Numbered from the stretch's first letter, positions 1-5,111 are shown. The stretch: 5,206 bases of DNA from Afipia sp. (GCA_020056155.1 JAGVII010000876.1:1-5206), one strand, 5' to 3'. A program made the numbers and translations. Notes: generated by a model not told the origin, from the sequence alone.

Positions 1-1286
1 AGCGCGGCGAGCTGCGGCTGCACGGCCTTCATCTTCGCCATCGACGCATAGGACTTGCTGGCGAGCGGGAAGAAGACAAGCTTGACCAGCACCGTCACCG
101 CCAGGATGGCGACGCCGAAGTTGCCGACAATGTGGAAGAACCAGTCGATCAGGAAGAACATCGGCTTGGTGATGAAGTAGAACCAGCCCCAGTCGATCAG
201 GCGGTCGAACTTGTTGAGGCTGAGCTGCCTGTCGTAGGTATCGACCACCGCGTTTTCCTTGGCGCCGGCGAACAGGTTGGTCGTGGTCGTCGCCGTGCCG
301 CCGATCGCAATCGTCATCGGGTCGAGCAGGTAGTCGGTCTGATAGGTGCGCAGGGAGCCGACGAGGTTCGACGAGAAGCGCGCCTGGACGTTGGCCTTCG
401 GGCTCGGCAGCAGCGTGCCCGCCCAGTACTTGTCGGTGATGCCGAGCCACGCGTTGGTGACCTTGAACTCGACCGCCTTGGCTTCGTCGATGGCCTTGTA
501 GCCGTATTCCTGCAGGCCCTTCTCGCCAAGAACGCCGATCAGGCCTTCATGCAGGATGTAGTAGCCCGACACGTGCGGCGCGCCGTGACGCGAAATCAGA
601 CCGAACGGATACAGCGTCACCGGGGCGTCGCCGACATTGGAGACGTCGTCCTTGATCGTGAACAGATACTTGTCGTCGATCGAGATCGTGCGCTTGAAAG
701 TGAGGCCCTGACCGTTGTTCCAGGTCAGCGTGACCGGCGACGTCGGGGTCAGGGTGCCTGTGCCTTCCTGGGTCCAGACGGTGTCCTTGGTCGGCATCTT
801 GATCGTGGAACCCGCCGACGGCACGAACCCGAACTCGGCGTAGAACGGTTCCTTGGTGCCCGACGGCGAGAACAGTTCGATGGCCGGCGATTTCGGATCG
901 ACGGTCTCGCGGAATTTCACCAGCGCGACATCGTCGATGCGCGCGCCGGTCAGCGCGATGCTGCCGCTGATGCTGGGGGTATTGATTTTCACGCGGGGCG
1001 ATGCCGCGATCACGGTGGGCCGGGGCTGCACGGGCATGGCCGCTCCCGGTGTTGCAGGTGTCGCCGGCGCGCCGCCCTGCTGCGAAGGCGCCGCCGGCGT
1101 GGTTCCGGGAGCCTGGGCTGTGCCGGGCGTGGTTGCCGCGGGATTGGCGGCCTGCTTCTGCGCCAGTTCGGCCTGCTGTGCGGCGCGCTGCTTTTCCATC
1201 TGCGGGATATTGTAGAGGTACTGCCACGCGATCAGCACAAGGCCCGACAGGATGACGGCGAGGATGGTGTTGCGATTTTCGATCAT
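1..1286 (-). CDS. yidC: Membrane protein insertase YidC (N-terminal 428 codons, runs off left edge)
   Basis: YidC/Oxa1 insertase of the inner membrane. It inserts membrane proteins alone or with SecYEG and helps them fold. The frame is open from the ATG at 1286 to the window edge, so only the stop and the C-terminal part are missing. Residues 1-6 are cytoplasmic and about 7-24 form the first membrane segment (ILAVILSGLVLIAW). An Ala/Pro/Gln-rich linker spans about 32-97. The periplasmic P1 beta-domain spans about 98-370. Next comes the conserved IDWGWFYFITKP block, then the second membrane segment (about 387-408), which ends in VKLVFFPL, followed by the start of the cytoplasmic loop (SYASMAKMKAVQPQL). 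This aligns by eye with E. coli YidC around its VDYGWLWFISQP and VRGIMYPL stretch; the hydrophilic-groove arginine (R366 in E. coli) is Lys402 here. The gene lies 32 bp after rnpA and has no promoter of its own that I can see, so it is probably cotranscribed with rpmH-rnpA. Identity is very secure. Confidence 0.97.
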   Translation of the reverse strand, partial: MIENRNTILAVILSGLVLIAWQYLYNIPQMEKQRAAQQAELAQKQAANPAATTPGTAQAPGTTPAAPSQQGGAPATPATPGAAMPVQPRPTVIAASPRVKINTPSISGSIALTGARIDDVALVKFRETVDPKSPAIELFSPSGTKEPFYAEFGFVPSAGSTIKMPTKDTVWTQEGTGTLTPTSPVTLTWNNGQGLTFKRTISIDDKYLFTIKDDVSNVGDAPVTLYPFGLISRHGAPHVSGYYILHEGLIGVLGEKGLQEYGYKAIDEAKAVEFKVTNAWLGITDKYWAGTLLPSPKANVQARFSSNLVGSLRTYQTDYLLDPMTIAIGGTATTTTNLFAGAKENAVVDTYDRQLSLNKFDRLIDWGWFYFITKPMFFLIDWFFHIVGNFGVAILAVTVLVKLVFFPLASKSYASMAKMKAVQPQLAA

Positions 1287-1318
1287 CGTTCAGGTCTCGT
1301 CATTCGCTCGAGCGGATT

Positions 1319-1687
1319 TCAGGAATTGGCGTGCGGCTTTGGGTCGCTGGGCTGTCTTGGCGTCTGTCGCTCGAGGCGGCTGAGCGCCGAGCGCAGATCG
1401 TTGAACATGGTTTCAAAGCCGCGGTCCAGCGCGGCTCGACGGCCCACTATCACATAATCATGGTGCGGTCGCATGGATATGACGTCCAGCCGCTTCACCA
1501 ATTCGCGAAGCCTGCGGCGGACGCGGTTGCGCTCCGTGGCGGTGCCGACTTTTTTCGTAACGGTAAAACCGACGCGCACCGGGCCGTCGTCGTCGCGCGG
1601 GCGGCTCTGCACCACAAAGGCAGGGCTTGCCATGCGCGGGCCACTGGCCGCGGCGACAAAATCCGCGCGCTGCCTTAACCGGTCCAT
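1319..1687 (-). CDS. rnpA: Ribonuclease P protein component
   Basis: Protein subunit of RNase P. It binds the catalytic RNA and the pre-tRNA 5' leader during 5'-end maturation of tRNAs. It has 122 residues, the usual size for the family (about 110-130). The signature is clear: GFTVTKKVGTATERNRVRRRLRE at about residues 40-62, including the RNR motif (Arg53-Asn54-Arg55) that contacts RNase P RNA. The N-terminus MDRLRQRADF and the hydrophobic strands AFVVQ and DYVIV also fit. The C-terminal 15-20 residues (after LERQ) are a polar, Pro-rich tail of low conservation. The ATG at 1687 is chosen because MDRL is the usual alphaproteobacterial start and the upstream in-frame codons (GTT GAG ATC) offer no better one. 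No strong Shine-Dalgarno is visible beyond a weak GAG about 4 nt upstream, so coupling to rpmH translation 42 bp upstream is possible (inference). Confidence 0.96.
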   Translation of the reverse strand: MDRLRQRADFVAAASGPRMASPAFVVQSRPRDDDGPVRVGFTVTKKVGTATERNRVRRRLRELVKRLDVISMRPHHDYVIVGRRAALDRGFETMFNDLRSALSRLERQTPRQPSDPKPHANS

Positions 1688-1729
1688 GATCTCAACCGGC
1701 GCATGGGAAGTGTCTCGGGTGAGGTCCGC

Positions 1730-1864
1730 TCAGGCGCTCAAACGCTTGCGGCCACGCGCGCGGCGGGCGGCGAGAACCTTGCGGCCGCCGGCAGTCGCGA
1801 GACGGGCACGGAAGCCGTGACGGCGCTTGCGCACCAGTTTGCTGGGTTGATAAGTCCGCTTCAC
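1730..1864 (-). CDS. rpmH: 50S ribosomal protein L34 (GTG start)
   Basis: L34 is a very small, very basic protein of the large ribosomal subunit that binds 23S rRNA. Reading from a GTG at 1864 gives 44 residues beginning (V/M)[17 protein letters not shown] and ending GRKRLSA, followed by TGA at 1732-1730. The KRTYQPS start, the [10 protein letters not shown] core and the length of 44 all match the family exactly. GTG is the only sensible start: no ATG precedes KRTYQPS, and a GGAGA Shine-Dalgarno lies 6 nt upstream of it. The gene is first in the rpmH-rnpA-yidC operon, the arrangement usual in this group. It is too short and has the wrong start codon for ATG-based gene finders, so it is easily missed. 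Confidence 0.97.
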   Translation of the reverse strand: MKRTYQPSKLVRKRRHGFRARLATAGGRKVLAARRARGRKRLSA

Positions 1865-1870
1865 GGTCGT

Positions 1871-1875
1871 TCTCC
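1871..1875 (-). promoter_or_regulatory. Shine-Dalgarno of rpmH
   Basis: GGAGA on the minus strand, separated by ACGACC from the GTG start of rpmH. This good ribosome binding site decides the GTG start at 1864. Confidence 0.8.
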
Positions 1876-1880
1876 GCTGC

Positions 1881-1908
1881 CGAATGGCTCATTCGACGGT
1901 CTCGTCGA
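1881..1908 (-). promoter_or_regulatory. Two mutually exclusive hairpins just before the rpmH Shine-Dalgarno
   Basis: In the mRNA sense (minus strand), TCGACG pairs with CGTCGA around an AGAC tetraloop (1908-1893). The following CGAATG pairs with CATTCG around AGC (1895-1881). The stems are perfect 6-bp matches and share nucleotides 1893-1895, so they cannot both form fully. The second ends 5 nt before the GGAGA ribosome binding site. The pairing is seen directly; any role in tuning L34 translation is inference. Stems this short can occur by chance. Confidence 0.4.
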
Positions 1909-1985
1909 GGGCAATTCGCCGATAAATGAGATGAAATCCTGCGATGTCGGCCCTGAAGTAGACCAATTTCGGTCCAAAATGAACC

Positions 1986-2004
1986 GGCCCGGTCGAGCCG
2001 GGCC
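1986..2004 (-). promoter_or_regulatory. GC-rich hairpin near the 5' end of the rpmH leader
   Basis: Perfect 7-bp inverted repeat: GGCCCGG, loop CTCGA, CCGGGCC in the mRNA sense. It begins about 14 nt downstream of the predicted transcription start. It is followed by GGTTCATTTTGG, which is not a real U-tract, so it is better read as a stable 5' leader stem (mRNA stability or pausing) than as a terminator. The stem is certain from the sequence; the function is a guess. Confidence 0.45.
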
Positions 2005-2024
2005 ATCGCGGACAGTTGGCGCGG

Positions 2025-2053
2025 CTTATACGGGAGCGGTCTGTTTTCGTCAA
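2025..2053 (-). promoter_or_regulatory. Sigma70-type promoter of rpmH-rnpA-yidC
   Basis: Minus strand: -35 TTGACG (2053-2048), an exact 17-bp spacer, and -10 TATAAG (2030-2025). Each box has five of six consensus bases. The predicted start is near 2018, giving a leader of about 150 nt before the rpmH GTG. It is by far the best promoter in the window, as expected for a strongly expressed ribosomal protein gene. Confidence 0.75.
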
Positions 2054-2064
2054 TCTTGGGGTTT

Positions 2065-2085
2065 TCCGCGGCGGGATGCCGCGGA
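2065..2085. repeat. Perfect inverted repeat upstream of the rpmH promoter
   Basis: TCCGCGGC, loop ATCCC (minus-strand reading), GCCGCGGA: an 8-bp perfect stem. It ends 11 bp upstream of the rpmH -35 box and is centred near -57 of the predicted start. Neither strand shows a T-tract after it, so it does not look like a terminator. An operator or activator site in this divergent region is possible but unproven. Confidence 0.4.
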
Positions 2086-2116
2086 CGGTTTGACAGAGGC
2101 CTAAACCATAACAGTT

Positions 2117-2134
2117 CCGGGGGTTTGACCCCGG
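2117..2134. repeat. GC-rich inverted repeat upstream of the sensor kinase
   Basis: CCGGGG, loop GTTTGA, CCCCGG: a perfect 6-bp stem about 58 bp before the kinase ATG. It overlaps a TTGACC that could serve as a weak -35 box. It could be a protein-binding site or a hairpin in the kinase leader if transcription starts further upstream. Confidence 0.35.
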
Positions 2135-2191
2135 TCGCCAGCAGGCGCATCCTGTGGCGGCAAATCATTAAAGCGGGTGGGCGATCGATCA

Positions 2192-3670
2192 ATGGCGGTA
2201 TCCGGCCAGGAACCTGATCGGACGGGCGTGCGGCTCCAGCAGGGGCTGGGCTTCGGGCTGTCCGGAAAGCTGCTGTTGCTGACGATTCCCCTGATCCTGA
2301 TCGTCGAAATCCTGATCTACGTTCCCTCCATCGCCAATTTCAGGGTCAACCGGCTCAATGACCGGCTGGCGGCTGCGAATACCGCGGCGCTGGTGCTGGA
2401 CGCCGCGCCGAGCGGCATGGTTCCGGACGCGCTGGCGCGGCAGATTCTCGCCAGCATCGGGGCGCGGGCCGTGGCCATCAAGAGCGGACAGCAGCGAAGG
2501 CTGCTGGCGGCGGCCGACATGCCGAAAAAGATCGACCACGACGTCGACATGCGCGAGATCGGTGTCGGATCAGCCATTTTCGATGCATTCCGGGTGATGC
2601 TCGACAGCGGCGACGAGGTCATGCGCATTCTGGGTCCGGCGCCCGGCAGCGGACAGTTCATCGAAGTGGTGGCTGACGAGAAACCGCTGCGCGCCGCGAT
2701 GTTCCGTTTCTCGCGCAACGTGTTGCTGCTGTCGCTGGTCATGACGAGCATCACCGCGGGCCTGATCTACTACGCCCTGCATCATCTGTTCGTGCGGCCG
2801 ATGCGGCGCGTGACCGCCAATCTCGTCGCCTTCCACGAGAATCCGGAAAGCACCGCGCGGATCATCGAGCCGTCGAAGCGCACCGACGAAATCGGCGTCG
2901 CGGAGCGCGAACTGTCGGATATGCAGCGCGATCTGGTGTCGATGCTGCACCAGAAGAGCCATCTTGCCGCGCTCGGCCTCGCGGTCTCGAAGATCAACCA
3001 CGACCTGCGCAACCTGCTGGCGTCGTCGCAACTTCTGTCCGACCAGCTCGCCAGCGTGCCCGACCCGCGCGTGCAGCGGTTCGCGCCGAAGCTGATGCGC
3101 TCGCTGGAGCGCGCCATCGCGTTCTGCCAGTCGACGCTTTCGTATGGCAAGGCGCAGGAAGCGCCGCCCGACCGGCGCATGGTGCTGATCGAGCCGGTGG
3201 TCAACGAGGTGCGCGAATCGGCGGGGCTTGCCTCCGATACCTCGATCGAATGGATCAACGCCATCGAACGCGGGCTCACCGTCGATGCTGACCCGGATCA
3301 ACTGTTCCGGGTGTTGCTCAATCTGGTCCGCAACGCCGCGCAGGCGCTCGAGAGCGATAAATCCGGCGCCGGGGTGGCGCGGCAGATCCGCGTGACCGGC
3401 CGGCGCGAAGGCGCGGTGGCCATCCTTGAAATCTCGGATACGGGCCCCGGTATCCCGGAAAAGGCCCGCGCGCATTTGTTCGAGGCATTTCAGGGCTCGT
3501 CGCGGGACGGTGGCACCGGGCTCGGGCTTGCCATTGCGGCCGAATTGGTGCGGGCCCATGGCGGCGAACTGAGCCTGGTGGAAGGCACCCTCGGCGCCAC
3601 GTTCCGAATCATGATTCCGGATCGGGCCGTGGAGCTTCACCGGTTGCGGGATGCACGGGCACGGGGCTGA
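2192..3670 (+). CDS. Membrane-bound sensor histidine kinase (orphan)
   Basis: Two-component sensor kinase of 492 residues that autophosphorylates a histidine in response to an unknown signal. Layout from the ATG: cytoplasmic N-tail 1-26; membrane segment about 27-47 (LLLLTIPLILIVEILIYV); periplasmic domain about 48-176 without a motif I can name, whose alternating helix/strand pattern could be PAS-like; second membrane segment about 177-197; HAMP linker about 198-255 (VRPMRR through TDEIGVAERELSDM); HisKA with His270 in SKINHDLRNLL. HATPase_c follows, with N-box NLVRNAAQAL (Asn381), G1 DTGPGIP (Asp416), F-box LFEAF (429-433) and G2 GGTGLGL (440-446). All ATP-binding and phospho-acceptor residues are present, so it should be active. 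Start: ATG 2192 has a GGTGGG 10 nt upstream; an in-frame GTG at 2177 would add five residues. There is no receiver domain and no response regulator gene next to it. It is transcribed away from rpmH, and the tRNA follows on the same strand. The specific function is unknown. Confidence 0.93.
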   Translation: MAVSGQEPDRTGVRLQQGLGFGLSGKLLLLTIPLILIVEILIYVPSIANFRVNRLNDRLAAANTAALVLDAAPSGMVPDALARQILASIGARAVAIKSGQQRRLLAAADMPKKIDHDVDMREIGVGSAIFDAFRVMLDSGDEVMRILGPAPGSGQFIEVVADEKPLRAAMFRFSRNVLLLSLVMTSITAGLIYYALHHLFVRPMRRVTANLVAFHENPESTARIIEPSKRTDEIGVAERELSDMQRDLVSMLHQKSHLAALGLAVSKINHDLRNLLASSQLLSDQLASVPDPRVQRFAPKLMRSLERAIAFCQSTLSYGKAQEAPPDRRMVLIEPVVNEVRESAGLASDTSIEWINAIERGLTVDADPDQLFRVLLNLVRNAAQALESDKSGAGVARQIRVTGRREGAVAILEISDTGPGIPEKARAHLFEAFQGSSRDGGTGLGLAIAAELVRAHGGELSLVEGTLGATFRIMIPDRAVELHRLRDARARG

Positions 3671-3710
3671 AAAACCGCCATTTTGGTCAGAAATCGATGC
3701 CGTATCGATC

Positions 3711-3739
3711 TTGCAAAGCGATCCCGGAGCCGGTAGCTA
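3711..3739 (+). promoter_or_regulatory. Possible promoter of the tRNA-Arg gene
   Basis: TTGCAA (3711-3716), 17 bp, then TAGCTA (3734-3739). The -35 box is good and the -10 box is weak. A start near 3746 would place the whole leader hairpin at the 5' end of the pre-tRNA. It is the only sensible candidate between the kinase stop and the tRNA. Confidence 0.35.
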
Positions 3740-3747
3740 TGGCGCTC

Positions 3748-3784
3748 TTTCGCGGCGGGCCCCCGAGGCCCCTTACCCGCGAAA
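3748..3784 (+). repeat. Nested hairpin in the tRNA-Arg 5' leader
   Basis: The outer arms TTTCGCGG (3748-3755) and CCGCGAAA (3777-3784) are perfect 8-bp complements. Inside them GGGCC (3757-3761) pairs with GGCCC (3767-3771) around a 5-nt loop. The structure ends three nucleotides before the mature tRNA. No T-tract follows on either strand, so it is not a typical intrinsic terminator for the kinase. A structured pre-tRNA leader, or a weak terminator for the kinase, are the two readings. Confidence 0.5.
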
Positions 3785-3787
3785 TGC

Positions 3788-3864
3788 GCGCCCGTAGCTC
3801 AGCTGGATAGAGCACCAGACTACGAATCTGGGGGTCAGGAGTTCGAATCTCTTCGGGCGCGCCA
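3788..3864 (+). tRNA. tRNA-Arg (anticodon ACG), CCA encoded
   Basis: 77 nt fold into a full cloverleaf. The acceptor stem is GCGCCCG / CGGGCGC with discriminator G and genomic CCA (3862-3864). The D-stem is GCTC/GAGC, and the anticodon stem is CCAGA/TCTGG around loop CTACGAA, giving ACG at 3822-3824. The variable loop has 5 nt. The T-stem AGGAG/CTCTT (one G-T pair) surrounds TTCGAAT. In bacteria A34 of this tRNA is normally changed to inosine by TadA, so that it reads CGU, CGC and CGA. No clear terminator follows; the downstream sequence (TTTATCAATGATTTAG) is AT-rich. tRNA-Arg genes are frequent integration sites for islands, and the base composition does drop beyond this 3' end. Confidence 0.97.
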
Positions 3865-3953
3865 TTTATCAATGATTTAGTCAGGTTCGTTGCGGAGTGT
3901 TCTCACAAGGCTCGACGCCCATGAGGACCGCAGCCAATTCGATCAAACGCTTC

Positions 3954-3997
3954 GCAAATTTGTGTCGCCCCTGACAAATGTCAGATCTTAAATTTGC
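3954..3997. repeat. Nested inverted repeat downstream of tRNA-Arg
   Basis: Outer arms GCAAATTT (3954-3961) and AAATTTGC (3990-3997) enclose CTGACA-AA-TGTCAG (3971-3984). Both arm pairs are perfect, and their centres lie only 2 bp apart. Because AAATTT is self-complementary, the outer arms are also a direct repeat (AAATTTG at 3956 and 3990). The inner 14 bp look like a dimeric repressor or recombinase site, but with a 2-nt centre they cannot form a tight hairpin at full length. The sequence lies in the 230-bp gene-poor stretch between the tRNA and the AraC gene, about 100 bp past the AraC stop. Confidence 0.5.
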
Positions 3998-4077
3998 ATG
4001 CGGCATCAGGACGAGACCTGACGCTCGGACTCCTATAGCGGACAGACGGTGCCGAAAATTGCCATTATGCGCCAATC

Positions 4078-4091
4078 GAACGCGGGCGTTC
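4078..4091. repeat. Inverted repeat right after the AraC-type gene stop
   Basis: GAACGC-GG-GCGTTC on the plus strand: perfect 6-bp arms, with a realistic hairpin of 5 bp plus a 4-nt loop. It begins 3 nt past the TGA of the AraC-type gene. No T-run follows in the direction of that gene, so it is at most a weak terminator or a 3'-end stabilising stem. Confidence 0.35.
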
Positions 4092-4094
4092 ACA

Positions 4095-5111
4095 TCAGTG
4101 GGACGGCACCGATTGCGATTTCCATTTGCCGCGAAACTCTCTCGGCGTTACCCCGGTAAATCGTCGGAAAGCGCGCGTGAAATGGGCAGGGTCGGTATAG
4201 CCCGAGGAAAAAGCGACATCGATGATCTTGGCGTCAGTGCTGCGCAGAAGCTTGGAGGCGTTTTCAAACCGGACTCTGTCAAGAAGGTCGGAGTAGGAAA
4301 CGCCCGCGTTTGAAAGCTTTCGTTGAAAGCTTCTGATGCTGATGCCTGCCATTTCCGCGACTTCCGCGACGGTTGGAATTTTATCGTCAAGGTAGGAGGG
4401 CAACATCAATTTGATTGCCGAGACGATTTCGTGACCGTCTGGCCCAGCCTCATCGTCATGTGAGGTTGCCGACGTCTCGCTTGCAAGGTTGGGAAGATCC
4501 AGCATTGAGATGGGAATATCGATCCACGACGCGCCTTGATTTGATATGAAGCGGGTGTTTTGCCAGAGCGACCGAGTCTCATGGCTCGGTTCATAGCGGG
4601 CTTCGAAGGCCATCGTCGCCGGAACCCAGTCGGGGCCGGAAAATTGCCTTACGATATTCATCGTGTAAACATTCTGAAGCCACTGCGAATGCTCAAGATG
4701 CGGCACCTTGGCCGTGTCCGCGAGCTTGCTGCAAATTCTCACGTGATTGTCGTGACGCTCCAGCCACACACTCACGGTCGTGTCTTCAAGCGACGCCCAT
4801 TTGCACAATTGCTGCAAGGCAATGAACAGGGTCGGCGAGAAGCGGATGACGGCGCGCATCTTCTCGCTCAGGTGGCAGAATTGCAGCCGCCGAGCAGCCT
4901 GGAATCCAATATCCGTGATGCCCTGCGATCGCTGTGCGGCTTCCGCGAAACGTATAGCCAGCAGGATTGGGATATAGTGCTCAGGCTTTTCCTCCAAAGA
5001 AGCTGGAAGGCGAAACTTGGTCAGCAACGCCTCAGTTGGAGCGCCGATCTCGTCACAAATATCAGTGAAAGGAATGAGGAACTGGCAACGAGTCAAAGGA
5101 ATTGAAGTCAT
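4095..5111 (-). CDS. AraC-family transcriptional regulator with arabinose-binding-type N-terminal domain
   Basis: DNA-binding regulator of 338 residues. Residues about 10-210 match the wording of the Arabinose_bd-type N-terminal domain (PF12625) found in OruR-like regulators, with HLSEKMRAVIRF at 80-91 and WVPATMAFE at 162-170. About 230-330 is the AraC-type double helix-turn-helix. The first helix-turn-helix is TVAEVAEMAGISIRSFQRKL (247-266). The second carries the classic signature, DVAFSSGYTDPAHFTRAF (298-315) followed by RRFTGVTPREFR (316-327). The length of 330-340 is normal for this subfamily. The ATG at 5111 has a GAG about 9 nt upstream and starts a typical N-terminus. GC content is visibly lower than in the genes to the left, and AT-ending codons are commoner, which suggests a different origin (inference). 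The ligand is unknown. No partner gene is in the window; targets of such regulators are often adjacent and divergent, which here means beyond the right edge. Confidence 0.92.
   Translation of the reverse strand: MTSIPLTRCQFLIPFTDICDEIGAPTEALLTKFRLPASLEEKPEHYIPILLAIRFAEAAQRSQGITDIGFQAARRLQFCHLSEKMRAVIRFSPTLFIALQQLCKWASLEDTTVSVWLERHDNHVRICSKLADTAKVPHLEHSQWLQNVYTMNIVRQFSGPDWVPATMAFEARYEPSHETRSLWQNTRFISNQGASWIDIPISMLDLPNLASETSATSHDDEAGPDGHEIVSAIKLMLPSYLDDKIPTVAEVAEMAGISIRSFQRKLSNAGVSYSDLLDRVRFENASKLLRSTDAKIIDVAFSSGYTDPAHFTRAFRRFTGVTPREFRGKWKSQSVPSH

Larger units (their letters stand above)
1865..2191. other. Divergent intergenic region between rpmH and the sensor kinase
   Basis: 327 bp without a convincing protein gene, although an unbroken minus-strand frame passes through it and through rpmH. 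From left to right it holds the rpmH Shine-Dalgarno (1871-1875), two overlapping hairpins (1881-1908), a GC-rich hairpin (1986-2004), the rpmH promoter (2025-2053), a palindrome just upstream of that promoter (2065-2085) and a third GC-rich inverted repeat (2117-2134) in front of the kinase. For the kinase (plus strand) there is a perfect TTGACA at 2090-2095, but no acceptable -10 at 16-18 bp. A weaker TTGACC (2125-2130) stands 17 bp before CATCCT (2148-2153). I therefore do not call a kinase promoter. No DnaA-box cluster is seen; rpmH lies next to dnaA/oriC in some other bacteria. Confidence 0.7.

Noticed and set aside
132..1457. Plus-strand 441-codon open frame
   Set aside because: Lies antisense over yidC and part of rnpA; Arg/Gly/Asp-rich wording typical of the opposite strand of a GC-rich gene, with no domain.
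2090..2095. Perfect TTGACA as kinase -35 box
   Set aside because: No acceptable -10 sequence at 16-18 bp (AGTTCC at 17 bp), so not called as a promoter.
1865..2191. Replication origin near rpmH
   Set aside because: rpmH lies beside dnaA/oriC in some bacteria, but no cluster of DnaA boxes or AT-rich unwinding stretch is visible and no dnaA is present.
2570..3640. Minus-strand 356-codon open frame
   Set aside because: Antisense shadow of the sensor kinase; His/Arg-rich, no recognisable domain, while the plus strand has every kinase motif.
3671..3747. Intrinsic terminator directly after the kinase
   Set aside because: Only a 3-bp pairing (ACC / GGT) around GCCATTTT; no GC-rich stem followed by a T-run.
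3687..3872. Minus-strand 61-codon frame containing EIRTPDPQIRSLVLYPAEL
   Set aside because: It is the reverse strand of the tRNA-Arg gene. This peptide is a well-known spurious product of annotated tRNA antisense frames.
3881..4093. Minus-strand 70-codon frame after the AraC-type gene
   Set aside because: No motif, GTG start without a separate ribosome binding site, and it runs through the nested inverted repeat; kept only as a low-interest finding.
4560..5105. Plus-strand 181-codon frame
   Set aside because: Antisense to the AraC-family gene, which has a clear domain structure on the minus strand.
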